NCBI GenBank assembly: GCA_024743435.1
Contig: JANSWO010000002.1
Coordinates: 364,264-428,263 of the forward strand
Origin: Pseudomonadaceae bacterium
GTDB taxonomy: Bacteria; Pseudomonadota; Gammaproteobacteria; Pseudomonadales; Azotimanducaceae
DNA: 64,000 nt
Reading direction: 5' to 3'
The notes beneath the pieces are model-generated. The model did no database searches and was not told where the DNA came from. It was given only the letters and a program-made list of their open reading frames with translations. Shown here piece by piece: positions 17,583 to 26,120 of this stretch (its first letter is position 1; every line of letters starts with the position of its first letter). The position numbers were made by a program, and so were the translations under genes.

Positions 17583-18733
17583 GCGCCGTCCGTCCGATCA
17601 CGCGGACCCGATTGCAGGAGTCTGGCGACCGTTTCCCGGTAGATGGCTTTCAGCGGCTCGAGTTCAGCGACCGCGACACGCTCATCGATCTTATGGATCG
17701 TATCGTTTCTTGGGCCGAACTCGACCACCTCGATTCCGGCAGGCGCGATAAAGCGCCCGTCGGAGGTGCCGCCGCCCGTATTGAATTCAACGCTCACACC
17801 CGTCTCATCAAGCACAGCACTCGCCAGAGCCTTGCGCAGGGCGCCCGGTGGTGTGTAGAAAGGCTGGCCACTTAAGTTCCAATCGAGATGGCAGTGGTCG
17901 CTCAAACAGAGCGCTTCGACACGTTCGCGAATGTCCTGATCGGTATACCCCGGGTTGAAGCGCACGTTGAATTGAGCGCTTGCATCTCCCGGCACGACAT
18001 TGCTTGCGCCTGTGCCAGCGGCAAGGTTGGCGACCTGTAGCGTTGTCAGCGGAAAATCGGGGTAGGGCGCTGGCCATTCCAGCTGGCTGATGCTCGCAAG
18101 CACCGGCAGCATCTCGTGGATGGGGTTGCGGACTTGTTCGGGGTACGCAACATGGCCCTGAATTCCGGTAACCGTCAGCTCGGCATTGATCGAGCCGCGT
18201 CTGCCACAGCGAGCAATATCACCCAGCCGCTCGCTACACGACGGTTCGCCGACGATGCAGTAGTCAAGCTGGATGCTGCGATTCGCGAGCCACTCCATAA
18301 TCGCCACGGTGCCATCAACCGCCGGACCCTCTTCATCAGAGGTGATCAGAAACCACAGTGTGCCGGCGTCGCGGGTACCGATGTCTGCTGCCAGCTCCTG
18401 CGCCGCGCTCAACATCGCAGCCAGCGACGCCTTCATATCAGCCGCGCCACGACCGTACAGATAGCCATCGCGAATCTCGGGCTCGAACGGTTTGCTCGTC
18501 CAAAGCTCGATCGGGCCGGTCGGAACAACGTCGGTATGCCCAGCAAAGGCAATGTGAGGCGCGCCGTTGCCGAGGCGTGCGACCAGATTGGCAACGCCGC
18601 CTCGATCAACGCGCTCACAGTGAAATCCGCAAGCCTCCAGAAACTGCGCCATCTGATCCTGACAGCCAGCATCGTCCGGTGTAACCGAGGGGCGTCGAAT
18701 CAAGGCCTGCGTAAGGCTAAGAACGTCTCGCAT
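17579..18733 (-). CDS. dapE: Succinyl-diaminopimelate desuccinylase DapE
   Basis: 384 residues. A di-zinc M20 family hydrolase that releases LL-diaminopimelate from N-succinyl-LL-DAP for lysine and peptidoglycan. The metal and catalytic motifs are FAGHTDVVPTG (His and Asp), GRGAADMKAS (bridging Asp), SDEEG (catalytic Glu and ligand) and CIVGEPS. The C-terminal NTGGGTSDGRFI and HKIDERV complete the dinuclear site. dapD lies about 50 bases upstream on the same strand and gspN overlaps its stop. Together with dapC this gives three consecutive steps of the succinylase branch. Confidence 0.96.
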   Translation of the reverse strand: MRDVLSLTQALIRRPSVTPDDAGCQDQMAQFLEACGFHCERVDRGGVANLVARLGNGAPHIAFAGHTDVVPTGPIELWTSKPFEPEIRDGYLYGRGAADMKASLAAMLSAAQELAADIGTRDAGTLWFLITSDEEGPAVDGTVAIMEWLANRSIQLDYCIVGEPSCSERLGDIARCGRRGSINAELTVTGIQGHVAYPEQVRNPIHEMLPVLASISQLEWPAPYPDFPLTTLQVANLAAGTGASNVVPGDASAQFNVRFNPGYTDQDIRERVEALCLSDHCHLDWNLSGQPFYTPPGALRKALASAVLDETGVSVEFNTGGGTSDGRFIAPAGIEVVEFGPRNDTIHKIDERVAVAELEPLKAIYRETVARLLQSGPRDRTDGA

Positions 18734-18784
18734 GAATATCCGTCAAGGTTGGCGGCGCTGAGCACGGGCGGCGTGAGGCACCAC

Positions 18785-19828
18785 TTAATTGTGCGCGTGC
18801 AAAACACTGTTCAGGGCAATTGCACTTCGATTTGTTCGACATTCCACCTGGCCGTTTCTTCCGTTGCGAATGAACAGCATGTCGTCATCGCCAGCGAGCT
18901 GCCGGGCTTTGACGACACCGGCTTCGTTGCCTTCATCATCAATGAGCATGACGGGCGTTGACGCGGTGATATAGAGGCCGGCTTCGATCGTGCACCGATC
19001 GCCCAGAGGGATTCCTGTGCCGCCGTTCGCGCCGATGAGGCAATTCTCACCGATGCTGATGATCATGCTGCCGCCACCAGAAAGCGTTCCCATGGTGCTG
19101 GCGCCGCCGCCCAGATCTGTGTTCGCGCCGATGATTACGCCCTGGGAGATACGGCCTTCGACCATATTTGGACCCACGGCGCCGGCATTGAAGTTTATAA
19201 AGCCTTCATGCATGACGGTGGTGCCGTCGCCAACGTAGGCGCCGAGCCTGATACGACTTGCATCCGCGATGCGCACGCCTTGCGGAACGACGTAGTCGGT
19301 CATGCATGGAAACTTGTCGATTGACCTGACAACAAGCGTGTTGCCGGCTGCGCGCGCTTTGATGATTCGCTCGGGCAGTTCGCTTGGATCAATCGCGCCT
19401 TCGCTCGTCCATGCGATGTTCTTTAAGTGCGCAAAAATACCGTCGAGGTTCAAGCTGTTGGGTGGTGCCAGCCGATGCGACAGGAGGTGTAGCTTTAGGT
19501 AAGCCTGCGCAGTGCTGGTTATGGCTTCGTCGCTCGCCAACGATACGAACAGAAGCGGCTGTCCAGTATCAGCCAGCGCATCGAGCGCGGTGGCGAGTGC
19601 TGCGTCATCGCACTCGCGCGCAGCTTTGGCAAGCAAGCGAGCCTGATCGGCGTCAATCGTCTGCTCAGCTTCAGGGCCTAAAGTAGCAATGGCGTTAGCT
19701 AACCCGGGATCGGGCGTGCGACGAGGGGCGGGAAAATAGGCTTCGAGAAGCTCGCCCGCGTTGTTGCGGGTCGGCAGCCCGACGGCGAAGGCAAACAGGG
19801 AGTCGGAAGAGGGGGCTGTGTTATTCAT
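18785..19828 (-). CDS. dapD: Tetrahydrodipicolinate N-succinyltransferase DapD (long form)
   Basis: 347 residues from ATG 19828; a TTG at 19858 would add ten residues with no benefit. This is the roughly 340-residue type known from Pseudomonas, not the 274-residue E. coli type. It has an N-terminal alpha/beta domain and a left-handed beta-helix with hexapeptide repeats (RIRLGAYVGDGTTVMHEGF, EGRISQGVIIGANTDLGGGAS, ISIGENCLIGANGGTGIPLG). It transfers succinyl from succinyl-CoA to tetrahydrodipicolinate. It lies between dapC and dapE. No obvious Shine-Dalgarno precedes the ATG. Confidence 0.94.
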   Translation of the reverse strand: MNNTAPSSDSLFAFAVGLPTRNNAGELLEAYFPAPRRTPDPGLANAIATLGPEAEQTIDADQARLLAKAARECDDAALATALDALADTGQPLLFVSLASDEAITSTAQAYLKLHLLSHRLAPPNSLNLDGIFAHLKNIAWTSEGAIDPSELPERIIKARAAGNTLVVRSIDKFPCMTDYVVPQGVRIADASRIRLGAYVGDGTTVMHEGFINFNAGAVGPNMVEGRISQGVIIGANTDLGGGASTMGTLSGGGSMIISIGENCLIGANGGTGIPLGDRCTIEAGLYITASTPVMLIDDEGNEAGVVKARQLAGDDDMLFIRNGRNGQVECRTNRSAIALNSVLHAHN

Positions 19829-19902
19829 CGCGCGATTGTAGTCGCTGGGCTGTTCCAACGACAGGCTGTTTAAGCGGCCGCTTAAGTGACATCGAAGATC
19901 GG

Positions 19903-21120
19903 TTAGGCCAGGGCCAACTCCAGCCGCCCAATCGCCTCATCACACTCATCCTGCGAGGCAACCAGCGCGATGCGGACGTACCCAGCGCCCGGATTTGTTC
20001 CGGCCAAAGTCGCTCCAGGTGACCCTGCATGGGCTGCGCGACCGAGAAAGCTGCCGGGCAGAAGCTTCAGGTTGTAGTCCGCATACACTCGACGGGTGAA
20101 CGCTTCATCCGACTCCGGCGTTGGCAGCCACAGATAGAAGCTGGCGCTCGGGGCTCGCACGGGGCAGTACGGGGCGAGCCGAGGCACCGCGCTCGCAAAC
20201 TTGTCCCGATACAAGCGGCGATTCGCTTGTACGTGAGTCTCATCGTCCCAAGCCAGTGCGGATACCTGTTGCACATGGGCGGCCATCGCTGCGCCATGGT
20301 AGGTTCGGTAGGTGAGGAAGCGCTCGATCAGGCGAGCATCGCCAGCCACGCAACCCGAACGAAGGCCAGGCAGATTTGACCGCTTAGACAACGAATGAAA
20401 GACCATCAAGCCCGCGTAATCGTCCAGCCCCATCTCGCGCGCCACCTGCAGTAGTCCTGCTGGCGGCTCATTTTCGCTGAAGTAAATCTCGCTGTAACAC
20501 TCGTCGCTAGCCAGGATAACGTTGTGCTTGGCTGCCAGTTCAATGAGCGTCTTCAGATCACTTCGAGAGGTAACTTGTCCGGTTGGGTTGCCCGGGCTGC
20601 ACAGGTAGATGAGTGACAGGTTCTGCCACTGCTCCTCGCTTATGGCTGTGTAGTCAACGCCATAGTTGTTGGCGCTTGTGCACGGAAGATACAGCGGCGT
20701 CGCACCGGCGAGTAGTGCGGCCCCCTCGTAGATCTGATAGCCAGGATTCGGCATGCCCACCAGGGTGTCACGACCCTGTGGCAGCACGGCTTGGGCGAAC
20801 GAGAACAGGGCCTCACGCGTGCCAGATACCGGCAGAACTTGAGATTGTGCGGCCAGCGGCGCCGCGAAGCGTTGCTCGCTCCAGCGGCTGAATGCCTCCC
20901 GGAGCTCGTCGCTGCCCTTCGTCGCAGGATAGGTGCCTAGCCCACTGCGCAACCGTTGCTGGTTGCTCAATGCCTCGACGATAAACTCCGGTGCGGCGTG
21001 TTTGGGCTCTCCTATGGAGAGCGCGATCGGTGAGTAGTCCTGATTGGGCGTCACGCCGTCTAGCAGCGCTGCCATTCGCTGGAAGGGGTAGGGCTGCAGT
21101 AAGTCGATCCGCGTGTTCAA
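19903..21120 (-). CDS. dapC: N-succinyldiaminopimelate aminotransferase DapC
   Basis: 405 residues, a class I PLP aminotransferase. MNTRIDLLQPYPFQRMAALL is the usual N-terminus of the glnD-linked DapC, which fixes the start as TTG 21120. That TTG overlaps the glnD stop in TTGA. Motifs: SPGNPTGQ, SDECYSEIYF, and the PLP lysine in HSLSKRSNLPGLRSG; the C-terminal arginine lies in GYVRIALV. It converts N-succinyl-2-amino-6-ketopimelate to succinyl-DAP. It lies directly between glnD and dapD, the arrangement seen in Pseudomonas. Confidence 0.93.
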   Translation of the reverse strand: MNTRIDLLQPYPFQRMAALLDGVTPNQDYSPIALSIGEPKHAAPEFIVEALSNQQRLRSGLGTYPATKGSDELREAFSRWSEQRFAAPLAAQSQVLPVSGTREALFSFAQAVLPQGRDTLVGMPNPGYQIYEGAALLAGATPLYLPCTSANNYGVDYTAISEEQWQNLSLIYLCSPGNPTGQVTSRSDLKTLIELAAKHNVILASDECYSEIYFSENEPPAGLLQVAREMGLDDYAGLMVFHSLSKRSNLPGLRSGCVAGDARLIERFLTYRTYHGAAMAAHVQQVSALAWDDETHVQANRRLYRDKFASAVPRLAPYCPVRAPSASFYLWLPTPESDEAFTRRVYADYNLKLLPGSFLGRAAHAGSPGATLAGTNPGAGYVRIALVASQDECDEAIGRLELALA

Positions 21121-23879
21121 GAGGCTGCGCCTGTGCCTCGCGACTTCCTGCGCGGCTGGCTAACGCCAAGGCCCTCGTCAATGGCGGCGGCCAGCTGCGC
21201 TTCTATCGCGCGGGTTTCTGCGTTGTCGGGCAGTGCTCGGCCATCAGCACCCGTGACGGTGAAGACGTCTTCGATCTGCTCGCCAAGGGTGGTAATGCTG
21301 GCGGACAGGACCGTGAGATTGGCATCGATAAGCAGAGATCCGATCAAAGCCAGCACACCGGGATGGTCGGCAGCCGTAATAGTGAGCGTGGAGCTTGCAG
21401 GATCTGATGTGTTTGAGATCTTGACCGTGGCCGCGCTGTAGAGCTGCTGCAGTTGGCGTGGTACGCGTCGGTTCGTAAGCTGTACAGGCTCATGCAGATT
21501 CGCCAGGGCAGTTGCGAGCTCGGCCTCAATTCTCTCGCGCCGGCGCGCGTCACTGACGACGGGGTTGCCGTCCCGGGACATCACCATGTAGCTGTTGAAA
21601 CACAAGCCGTCGTCATCGGTGTAGACATTGGCGCTCTGCACGCTCAGTTCGAGCGAATCGAGCACGATTACGCTAGTGGAAAACAGTTTCGGCTGATCCC
21701 GGGCAAACAGGAATATCTCGGTCAGAACATCATCGTCCAGCCGTGATCCCGCGTCGCGAACAAGTATCAGAGGGCCGGATGCTATGTCATGGTCGGCGAC
21801 CGCTGCCGTTATGTCACTGACGTCGCGAGCACTGTGGCGTAGAAAAAAGTCAGCACTAGGGATCTGCCAGATTTTGTCGATTTGAGCTTGACTCACACCA
21901 CGTTCGAGCAGGCGTTCTGTGGCGCGCTCTTTCACGGCCTGGATGGAATCTTCACGATCCGCAGCATCCTCAAGGCCTTGCCGAAGCGCTCTCCGGGTTG
22001 TGGTGTACAGCGTGGTCATCAGCGAGGCTCGCCATGCGTTCCACAGCGTTGGGTTGGTGGCGCAGATATCAGCGACGGTCAGCGCGAAGAGATAGTTAAG
22101 CCGCATTTCAGACTTCACGAAACTGGCAAACTCGAAGATCTCATCGGGATCGTGAATGTCCTTGCGCTGGGACACGCTCGACATGGTCAGGTGCTCACGC
22201 ACGAGCCAAACGACCAGCGCGGTATCAGCGTCGGACAGGCCATGTTGCTTACAGAACGGTTCTACATACTGCGCGCCAAGTTCTGAATGATCGCCGCCGC
22301 GGCCTTTACCGATATCGTGGAACAACCCGGCGATATACAGCAGTTCAACTTTAGGCACGGCACGAATTGCGTGACAGGCGACGGGAAAGTCTTCTTCGCT
22401 TTCGCTGAAGAAGAAACGCCGCAGGTTTTTCACGAGCGCCATGGTGTGCGCATCCACCGTGTAGATGTGGAACAGGTCGTGTTGCATCTGGCCGATGATT
22501 TCACCGAACTGGGGAATGTATCTGCCTAACACGCCATAGCGACGCATGCGCGTAAGCTGGGAGACGAGCGCGTTAGGTGCGCGCAGAAGCGTCATGAACA
22601 GTCGCGCGTGTTCCGGATTGCTCCGGAAGTCATCGTCAATCAGGTAGAGGTTGTCTCGAATGGCACGGATTGTGGACGCGCGAACACCGGCGACGTCGTC
22701 GTGCTGGGCGAGGGTTAGAAAAACTTTCAGCAGCAGGGCAGGGTTGTCACTCGGGCTGACACCCTCGTTGAAAGCCAGATAGTCGCTCCGCACACAAAAG
22801 TCATCGTCAATTCGAGTCAAATAGGTGCGCCGGCGACCGTCAACAATGGTCTCGCGAAAGTGTTGCAGCAGAATGTCATTCACTTCGCGCAGTTCTAGAA
22901 CGTGACTGTAGTAGTCCTGCATGAAGTGCTCGACGGCGAGCTTCGCATCGCTGTCTTCATAACCGCTTCGGACAGCCAGTTGGCGCTGAAACTCGAATTG
23001 CAGGTGGTCCTGTTCGCGCCCAGCCATGATGTGCAAACCAAAGCGCACCCACCACAGAAACCGCCTGCCGTTATCGAGCCATTGCCGCTCTACGGCCGTC
23101 AGAATGCCGAGCGCTTCCAGTTCGTTTGAATCTCGAGTTTCAAACTCGCGTTGCATGATCCACAGCGCCGTGTGCAGGTCGCGCAGGCCACCGGGAGAGT
23201 GTTTGACGTTGGGCTCCAGCCCGTACTCGATGTTGTCGTAGCGGCTGTGACGCGCGTCCTGTTCATCAACCTTAGCGTGGAAAAACTTAGCGCTTGGCCA
23301 GAGCCGGCGTCTGTTCAGGCGTCTATCGAGCTTCTCAGCCAGCCGCCGTTTGCCAACCAGAAGGCGGCGCTCGAGCAGCGCGGTATAAACGGTAAGGTCC
23401 GCCGCGGCTTCAGCGCCACACTCACCGAGCGTACGAACGGAGTGGCCGACTTCCAAACCGATATCCCACAGAAAGCGGACAAAATCAGCAATCGCTTCAT
23501 CGTGATTACTCCTGCCGCGCGTCAGTATCAGCAGATCTATGTCGGAGTACGGATGCAATTCACCACGGCCATAGCCGCCAACCGCGTACAACGCCAGATC
23601 TTTGCGGGCATCAGCGCTCATCAGCGCTTGCCAGAGCTCGCGCAGCATCGTGTCGTGAAACTGGGTGTGTCGGGCGATCAGAAGATCAATGTCTTCAGCA
23701 TCCCAGTAAGCCTGTTCGATGCTCTCTCGCTGGTCTTTAAGCCGTTGCTGCGCACTCCTACGAAGCGCGCCGAAGCCATCATTCTCCAACAGACTGACCG
23801 CGGGGGTTCCGGGTAGCGGCTCTCTGGCCGGTCCTGGTCTGGTTGAATCGCTCACCTGCCTACACCCACGGCGGCGTCT
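21117..23879 (-). CDS. glnD: Bifunctional uridylyltransferase/uridylyl-removing enzyme GlnD
   Basis: About 920 residues. GlnD senses glutamine and modifies PII. The nucleotidyltransferase site is GGYGRGELHPYSDIDLLIL; a central helical PII-uridylyltransferase domain follows; the HD hydrolase is LFHDIGKGRGGDHSELGA; two ACT domains end the protein (VQLTNRRVPRQLQQLY and the final ADHPGVLALIGSLLI). The start is uncertain: ATG 23879 overlaps map by 20 bases, while GTG 23855 lies four bases after the map stop and skips an Arg-rich leader. The C-terminus overlaps dapC. Confidence 0.94.
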   Translation of the reverse strand, partial: RRRRGCRQVSDSTRPGPAREPLPGTPAVSLLENDGFGALRRSAQQRLKDQRESIEQAYWDAEDIDLLIARHTQFHDTMLRELWQALMSADARKDLALYAVGGYGRGELHPYSDIDLLILTRGRSNHDEAIADFVRFLWDIGLEVGHSVRTLGECGAEAAADLTVYTALLERRLLVGKRRLAEKLDRRLNRRRLWPSAKFFHAKVDEQDARHSRYDNIEYGLEPNVKHSPGGLRDLHTALWIMQREFETRDSNELEALGILTAVERQWLDNGRRFLWWVRFGLHIMAGREQDHLQFEFQRQLAVRSGYEDSDAKLAVEHFMQDYYSHVLELREVNDILLQHFRETIVDGRRRTYLTRIDDDFCVRSDYLAFNEGVSPSDNPALLLKVFLTLAQHDDVAGVRASTIRAIRDNLYLIDDDFRSNPEHARLFMTLLRAPNALVSQLTRMRRYGVLGRYIPQFGEIIGQMQHDLFHIYTVDAHTMALVKNLRRFFFSESEEDFPVACHAIRAVPKVELLYIAGLFHDIGKGRGGDHSELGAQYVEPFCKQHGLSDADTALVVWLVREHLTMSSVSQRKDIHDPDEIFEFASFVKSEMRLNYLFALTVADICATNPTLWNAWRASLMTTLYTTTRRALRQGLEDAADREDSIQAVKERATERLLERGVSQAQIDKIWQIPSADFFLRHSARDVSDITAAVADHDIASGPLILVRDAGSRLDDDVLTEIFLFARDQPKLFSTSVIVLDSLELSVQSANVYTDDDGLCFNSYMVMSRDGNPVVSDARRRERIEAELATALANLHEPVQLTNRRVPRQLQQLYSAATVKISNTSDPASSTLTITAADHPGVLALIGSLLIDANLTVLSASITTLGEQIEDVFTVTGADGRALPDNAETRAIEAQLAAAIDEGLGVSQPRRKSRGTGAAS

Positions 23880-24657
23880 CATCAGCTCGAAGGGTGAAGA
23901 CCTCGAATCCGGTTTCGGTAACCATGAGCGTGTGCTCCCACTGGGCGGACGCTTTGTGATCTTTGGTGACGGCCGTCCAGCCATCTGGCAGCACACGCAC
24001 ATCCCGCTTGCCCGCGTTGATCATGGGCTCGATCGTGAAGGCCATACCAGCTTCGAGTCGAATGCCTCGATCCCGGGTCTTGTAGTGCAACACCTGCGGC
24101 TCATCGTGAAACACCGCGCCGATACCGTGCCCGCAGAAGTCCCGCACCACCGAAAACCGATGAGATTTCGCATGGCTCTCGATCGCCGCGCCGATATCGC
24201 CGAGATAGGCGCCGGGTCGAACGCACTCAATGCCAGCGTACATACACTCCTGGGTCACCTGAACGAGCCGGTTGATCAACACGGGAGCCTTGCCGATGAC
24301 GAACATCTTGCTGGTGTCGCCGTGATAGCCGTCTTTGATCACCGTCACGTCAATGTTGAGTGCATCACCCTGTTTTAGGACTTTGCTGTCGGACGGAATG
24401 CCGTGGCACACCACATGATTCACTGAGGTGCACGTCGCTTTGGGAAACGGTGGCACGCCGCCCGAACCGCCATAGCCGAGCGGTGCGGGGATCGCTTGCA
24501 ATTCGTCTTCGATAAATCGGTGGCAGATCCGGTCCAGTTCTCCGGTGCTGACGCCCGCGACGACATGCGGTGTAATCATGTCCAGAACGCTGGCGGCGAG
24601 CTTGCCCGCCACCCTCATCTTGTCGGCTTCTTCGGCGGTGAGTATTGGTACTGCCAT
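23860..24657 (-). CDS. map: Methionine aminopeptidase, type I
   Basis: 265 residues from ATG 24657 (MAVPILTAEEADKMRVAG). An upstream in-frame ATG would add 23 atypical residues and is rejected. It removes the initiator Met from nascent proteins. The dinuclear metal site is built from NIDVTVIKDGYHGDTSKMF (two Asp), CGHGIGAVFHDEPQVLHY (His), FTIEPMINAG (Glu) and QWEHTLMVTETG (Glu). It heads the leftward map-glnD-dapC-dapD-dapE-gspN series, divergent from rpsB, as in E. coli and Pseudomonas. Confidence 0.97.
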   Translation of the reverse strand: MAVPILTAEEADKMRVAGKLAASVLDMITPHVVAGVSTGELDRICHRFIEDELQAIPAPLGYGGSGGVPPFPKATCTSVNHVVCHGIPSDSKVLKQGDALNIDVTVIKDGYHGDTSKMFVIGKAPVLINRLVQVTQECMYAGIECVRPGAYLGDIGAAIESHAKSHRFSVVRDFCGHGIGAVFHDEPQVLHYKTRDRGIRLEAGMAFTIEPMINAGKRDVRVLPDGWTAVTKDHKASAQWEHTLMVTETGFEVFTLRADETPPWV

Positions 24658-24910
24658 TGCGCTGTCTAGTTTCCCGCATCGATACGAGTGATGAGCATCA
24701 CGAAAGTCCGCCGGGCGCTTCGCCATTCAGTAGCAAAGCAGGTCCACGGCTCTTGTCCAGAGCGCCATAGGTTGCGCCGCCCGCTGTTTCGGGCGGTCCT
24801 GCTCGCAGACCGACGCGGGGCGCTGATTATGACGGTTTCGGCGGCAAGGCGCAGGTTTCCTCGAATATCAGCCCGCAGCAGGGCTCGTACTGGCCAGGTC
24901 GGGCTGTCTG

Positions 24911-24941
24911 AGCCCCACATGTCGGGGCTTTGGGGCTTTTT
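24911..24941 (+). terminator. Terminator-like element upstream of the rpsB promoter
   Basis: AGCCCC (24911-24916) can pair with GGGGCT at 24924-24929 or with a second copy at 24932-24937, the latter followed by TTTT. A third small hairpin, GGCTTTTTAGCC, overlaps at 24934-24945. No rightward gene lies upstream (map runs the other way), so it would either insulate the rpsB promoter or end an unannotated short transcript. Confidence 0.4.
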
Positions 24942-24959
24942 AGCCTATGGCAGCTATGG

Positions 24960-24990
24960 TATAAAGCGCGCCGCTCAGAACGCTCTGAGC
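24960..24990 (+). promoter_or_regulatory. rpsB promoter -10, discriminator and first leader hairpin
   Basis: TATAAA (24960-24965) is followed by the GC-rich discriminator GCGCGCC and, at 24973-24990, by GCTCAGA/TCTGAGC, a perfect seven-pair stem with loop ACGC at the likely transcript start. The -35 is weak (TTTTTA at 17 bases). A GC-rich discriminator at a ribosomal protein promoter fits stringent control. Confidence 0.5.
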
Positions 24991-25123
24991 AGGATCGTGC
25001 GGCGGTTGCCGCGCCACAATCGAGCCGGGGCTGCAATTGCGCTCCGGCCTAACATCGTTCGTTCGCCACATGCTCAGGCTTGGGTGCCCCGGATCGTCCC
25101 GTTCAGTTATAGGGATGACCCCA

Positions 25124-25177
25124 GGTTAGCCTGACTGGCGTTCGAATTTGTGCAGCGCATTGCGCCGCAAGCTAACC
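25124..25177 (+). promoter_or_regulatory. Long-range stem in the rpsB leader
   Basis: GGTTAGC (25124-25130) and GCTAACC (25171-25177) form a seven-pair stem enclosing 40 bases and ending six bases before the AGGAAAAA ribosome site. In E. coli the rpsB leader is the target of S2 autoregulation. A comparable role here is inferred from position and structure only. Confidence 0.4.
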
Positions 25178-25193
25178 CGAACAGGAAAAATCT

Positions 25194-26120
25194 ATGTCTA
25201 TTTCTATGCGCGACATGCTCGCAGCGGGCGTGCACTTTGGTCATCAGACCCGTTTCTGGAACCCGAAGATGGATCAGTACATCTTCGGTGCTCGCAACAA
25301 GATCCACATCATCAACCTCGAGCGTACGCTACCTGCGTTCAATGAAGCGCTGGATGAGGTTCGCAAACTCTCTACCCGCGGCAAAAAGATTCTCTTTGTC
25401 GGCACCAAGCGAGCAGCTTCCTCAGTGATCGCTGAGCAGGCATCGCGGGTTGGCATGCCCTACGTTGATCAACGTTGGCTGGGCGGAATGCTCACCAATT
25501 ACAAGACCATCCGTCAGTCGATCCGTCGCCTGCAGGAGCTCGAAACGCAGTCAGAAGACGGCACGTTCGAAATGCTCACCAAGCGCGAAGCGCTGACCAA
25601 AACCCGTCTGAAAGAAAAGCTTCAGCGCAGCCTGGGTGGCATCAAGGATATGGGTGGCCTGCCAGATGCGATGTTTGTTGTTGATGTTCAACACGAACAC
25701 ATTGCGATCACGGAAGCCAACAAGCTGGGTATTCCCGTGTTTGGCATCGTTGATACCAATAGCGATCCAGCGGGCGTCGACTATGTGATTCCAGGCAATG
25801 ACGATGCGATTCGCGCGGTTCGACTATACGTTTCCGCAATGGCGGATGCGGTCGAAGACGGCAAGCTCGCCGGCGCAGGCGATGTGAGCGCAGACGAATT
25901 TGTCGAGGTGAGTGAGCCGGAGCCGGCACCAGAAGCCGCAGCCGCCGCACCAGAAGCCGCTGCTGCCGAACCTGTCACATCTACAGAAGCCGCAGCATCT
26001 ACAGAAGCCGCAGCGTCTACAGAAGCCGCAGCTTCTACAGAAGCCGCAGCATCTACAGAAGCCGCAGCATCTACAGAAGCCGCGGCGCCGGATGCTGGCG
26101 CAGAGCAGGAGAAAGGTTAA
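25194..26120 (+). CDS. rpsB: Small ribosomal subunit protein uS2 with C-terminal repeat tail
   Basis: 308 residues against about 240 for E. coli S2. The body is standard: [62 protein letters not shown] and VDTNSDP. After about residue 235 comes an acidic, Ala/Glu/Pro-rich tail with six STEAAA units and the end [10 protein letters not shown]. The tail probably lies on the ribosome surface; its role is unknown. AGGAAAAA precedes the ATG. The TAA overlaps the tsf ATG by one base, an unusually tight junction because rpsB and tsf are normally separated. Confidence 0.97.
   Translation: MSISMRDMLAAGVHFGHQTRFWNPKMDQYIFGARNKIHIINLERTLPAFNEALDEVRKLSTRGKKILFVGTKRAASSVIAEQASRVGMPYVDQRWLGGMLTNYKTIRQSIRRLQELETQSEDGTFEMLTKREALTKTRLKEKLQRSLGGIKDMGGLPDAMFVVDVQHEHIAITEANKLGIPVFGIVDTNSDPAGVDYVIPGNDDAIRAVRLYVSAMADAVEDGKLAGAGDVSADEFVEVSEPEPAPEAAAAAPEAAAAEPVTSTEAAASTEAAASTEAAASTEAAASTEAAASTEAAAPDAGAEQEKG
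25980..26087 (+). repeat. 18-bp coding tandem repeat x6 in rpsB
   Basis: Six units at exact 18-base spacing, core CTACAGAAGCCGC beginning at 25981, 25999, 26017, 26035, 26053 and 26071, each encoding STEAAA. Copies differ only at one or two third positions, so the expansion is probably recent. In-frame length makes copy-number change tolerable. Confidence 0.95.

Larger units (their letters stand above)
24658..25193. other. Divergent region map / rpsB
   Basis: 536 noncoding bases. The rpsB side carries a terminator-like element (24911-24941), a strong -10 (24960-24965), a hairpin at the predicted transcript start (24973-24990) and a long-range stem close to the rpsB ribosome site (25124-25177). 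In E. coli this is the region of the rpsB leader and the t44/tff transcript. A rightward 148-codon open frame here does not look like a protein. Confidence 0.6.

Noticed and set aside
18116..18961. 281-codon rightward ORF across dapE and dapD
   Set aside because: Opposite strand to two unmistakable enzymes and spanning their junction; no family features.
23151..23816. 221-codon rightward ORF inside glnD
   Set aside because: Lies wholly within well-conserved GlnD coding sequence on the other strand.
24688..25134. 148-codon rightward ORF upstream of rpsB
   Set aside because: It runs through a terminator-like element and the rpsB promoter, and its composition is not protein-like.
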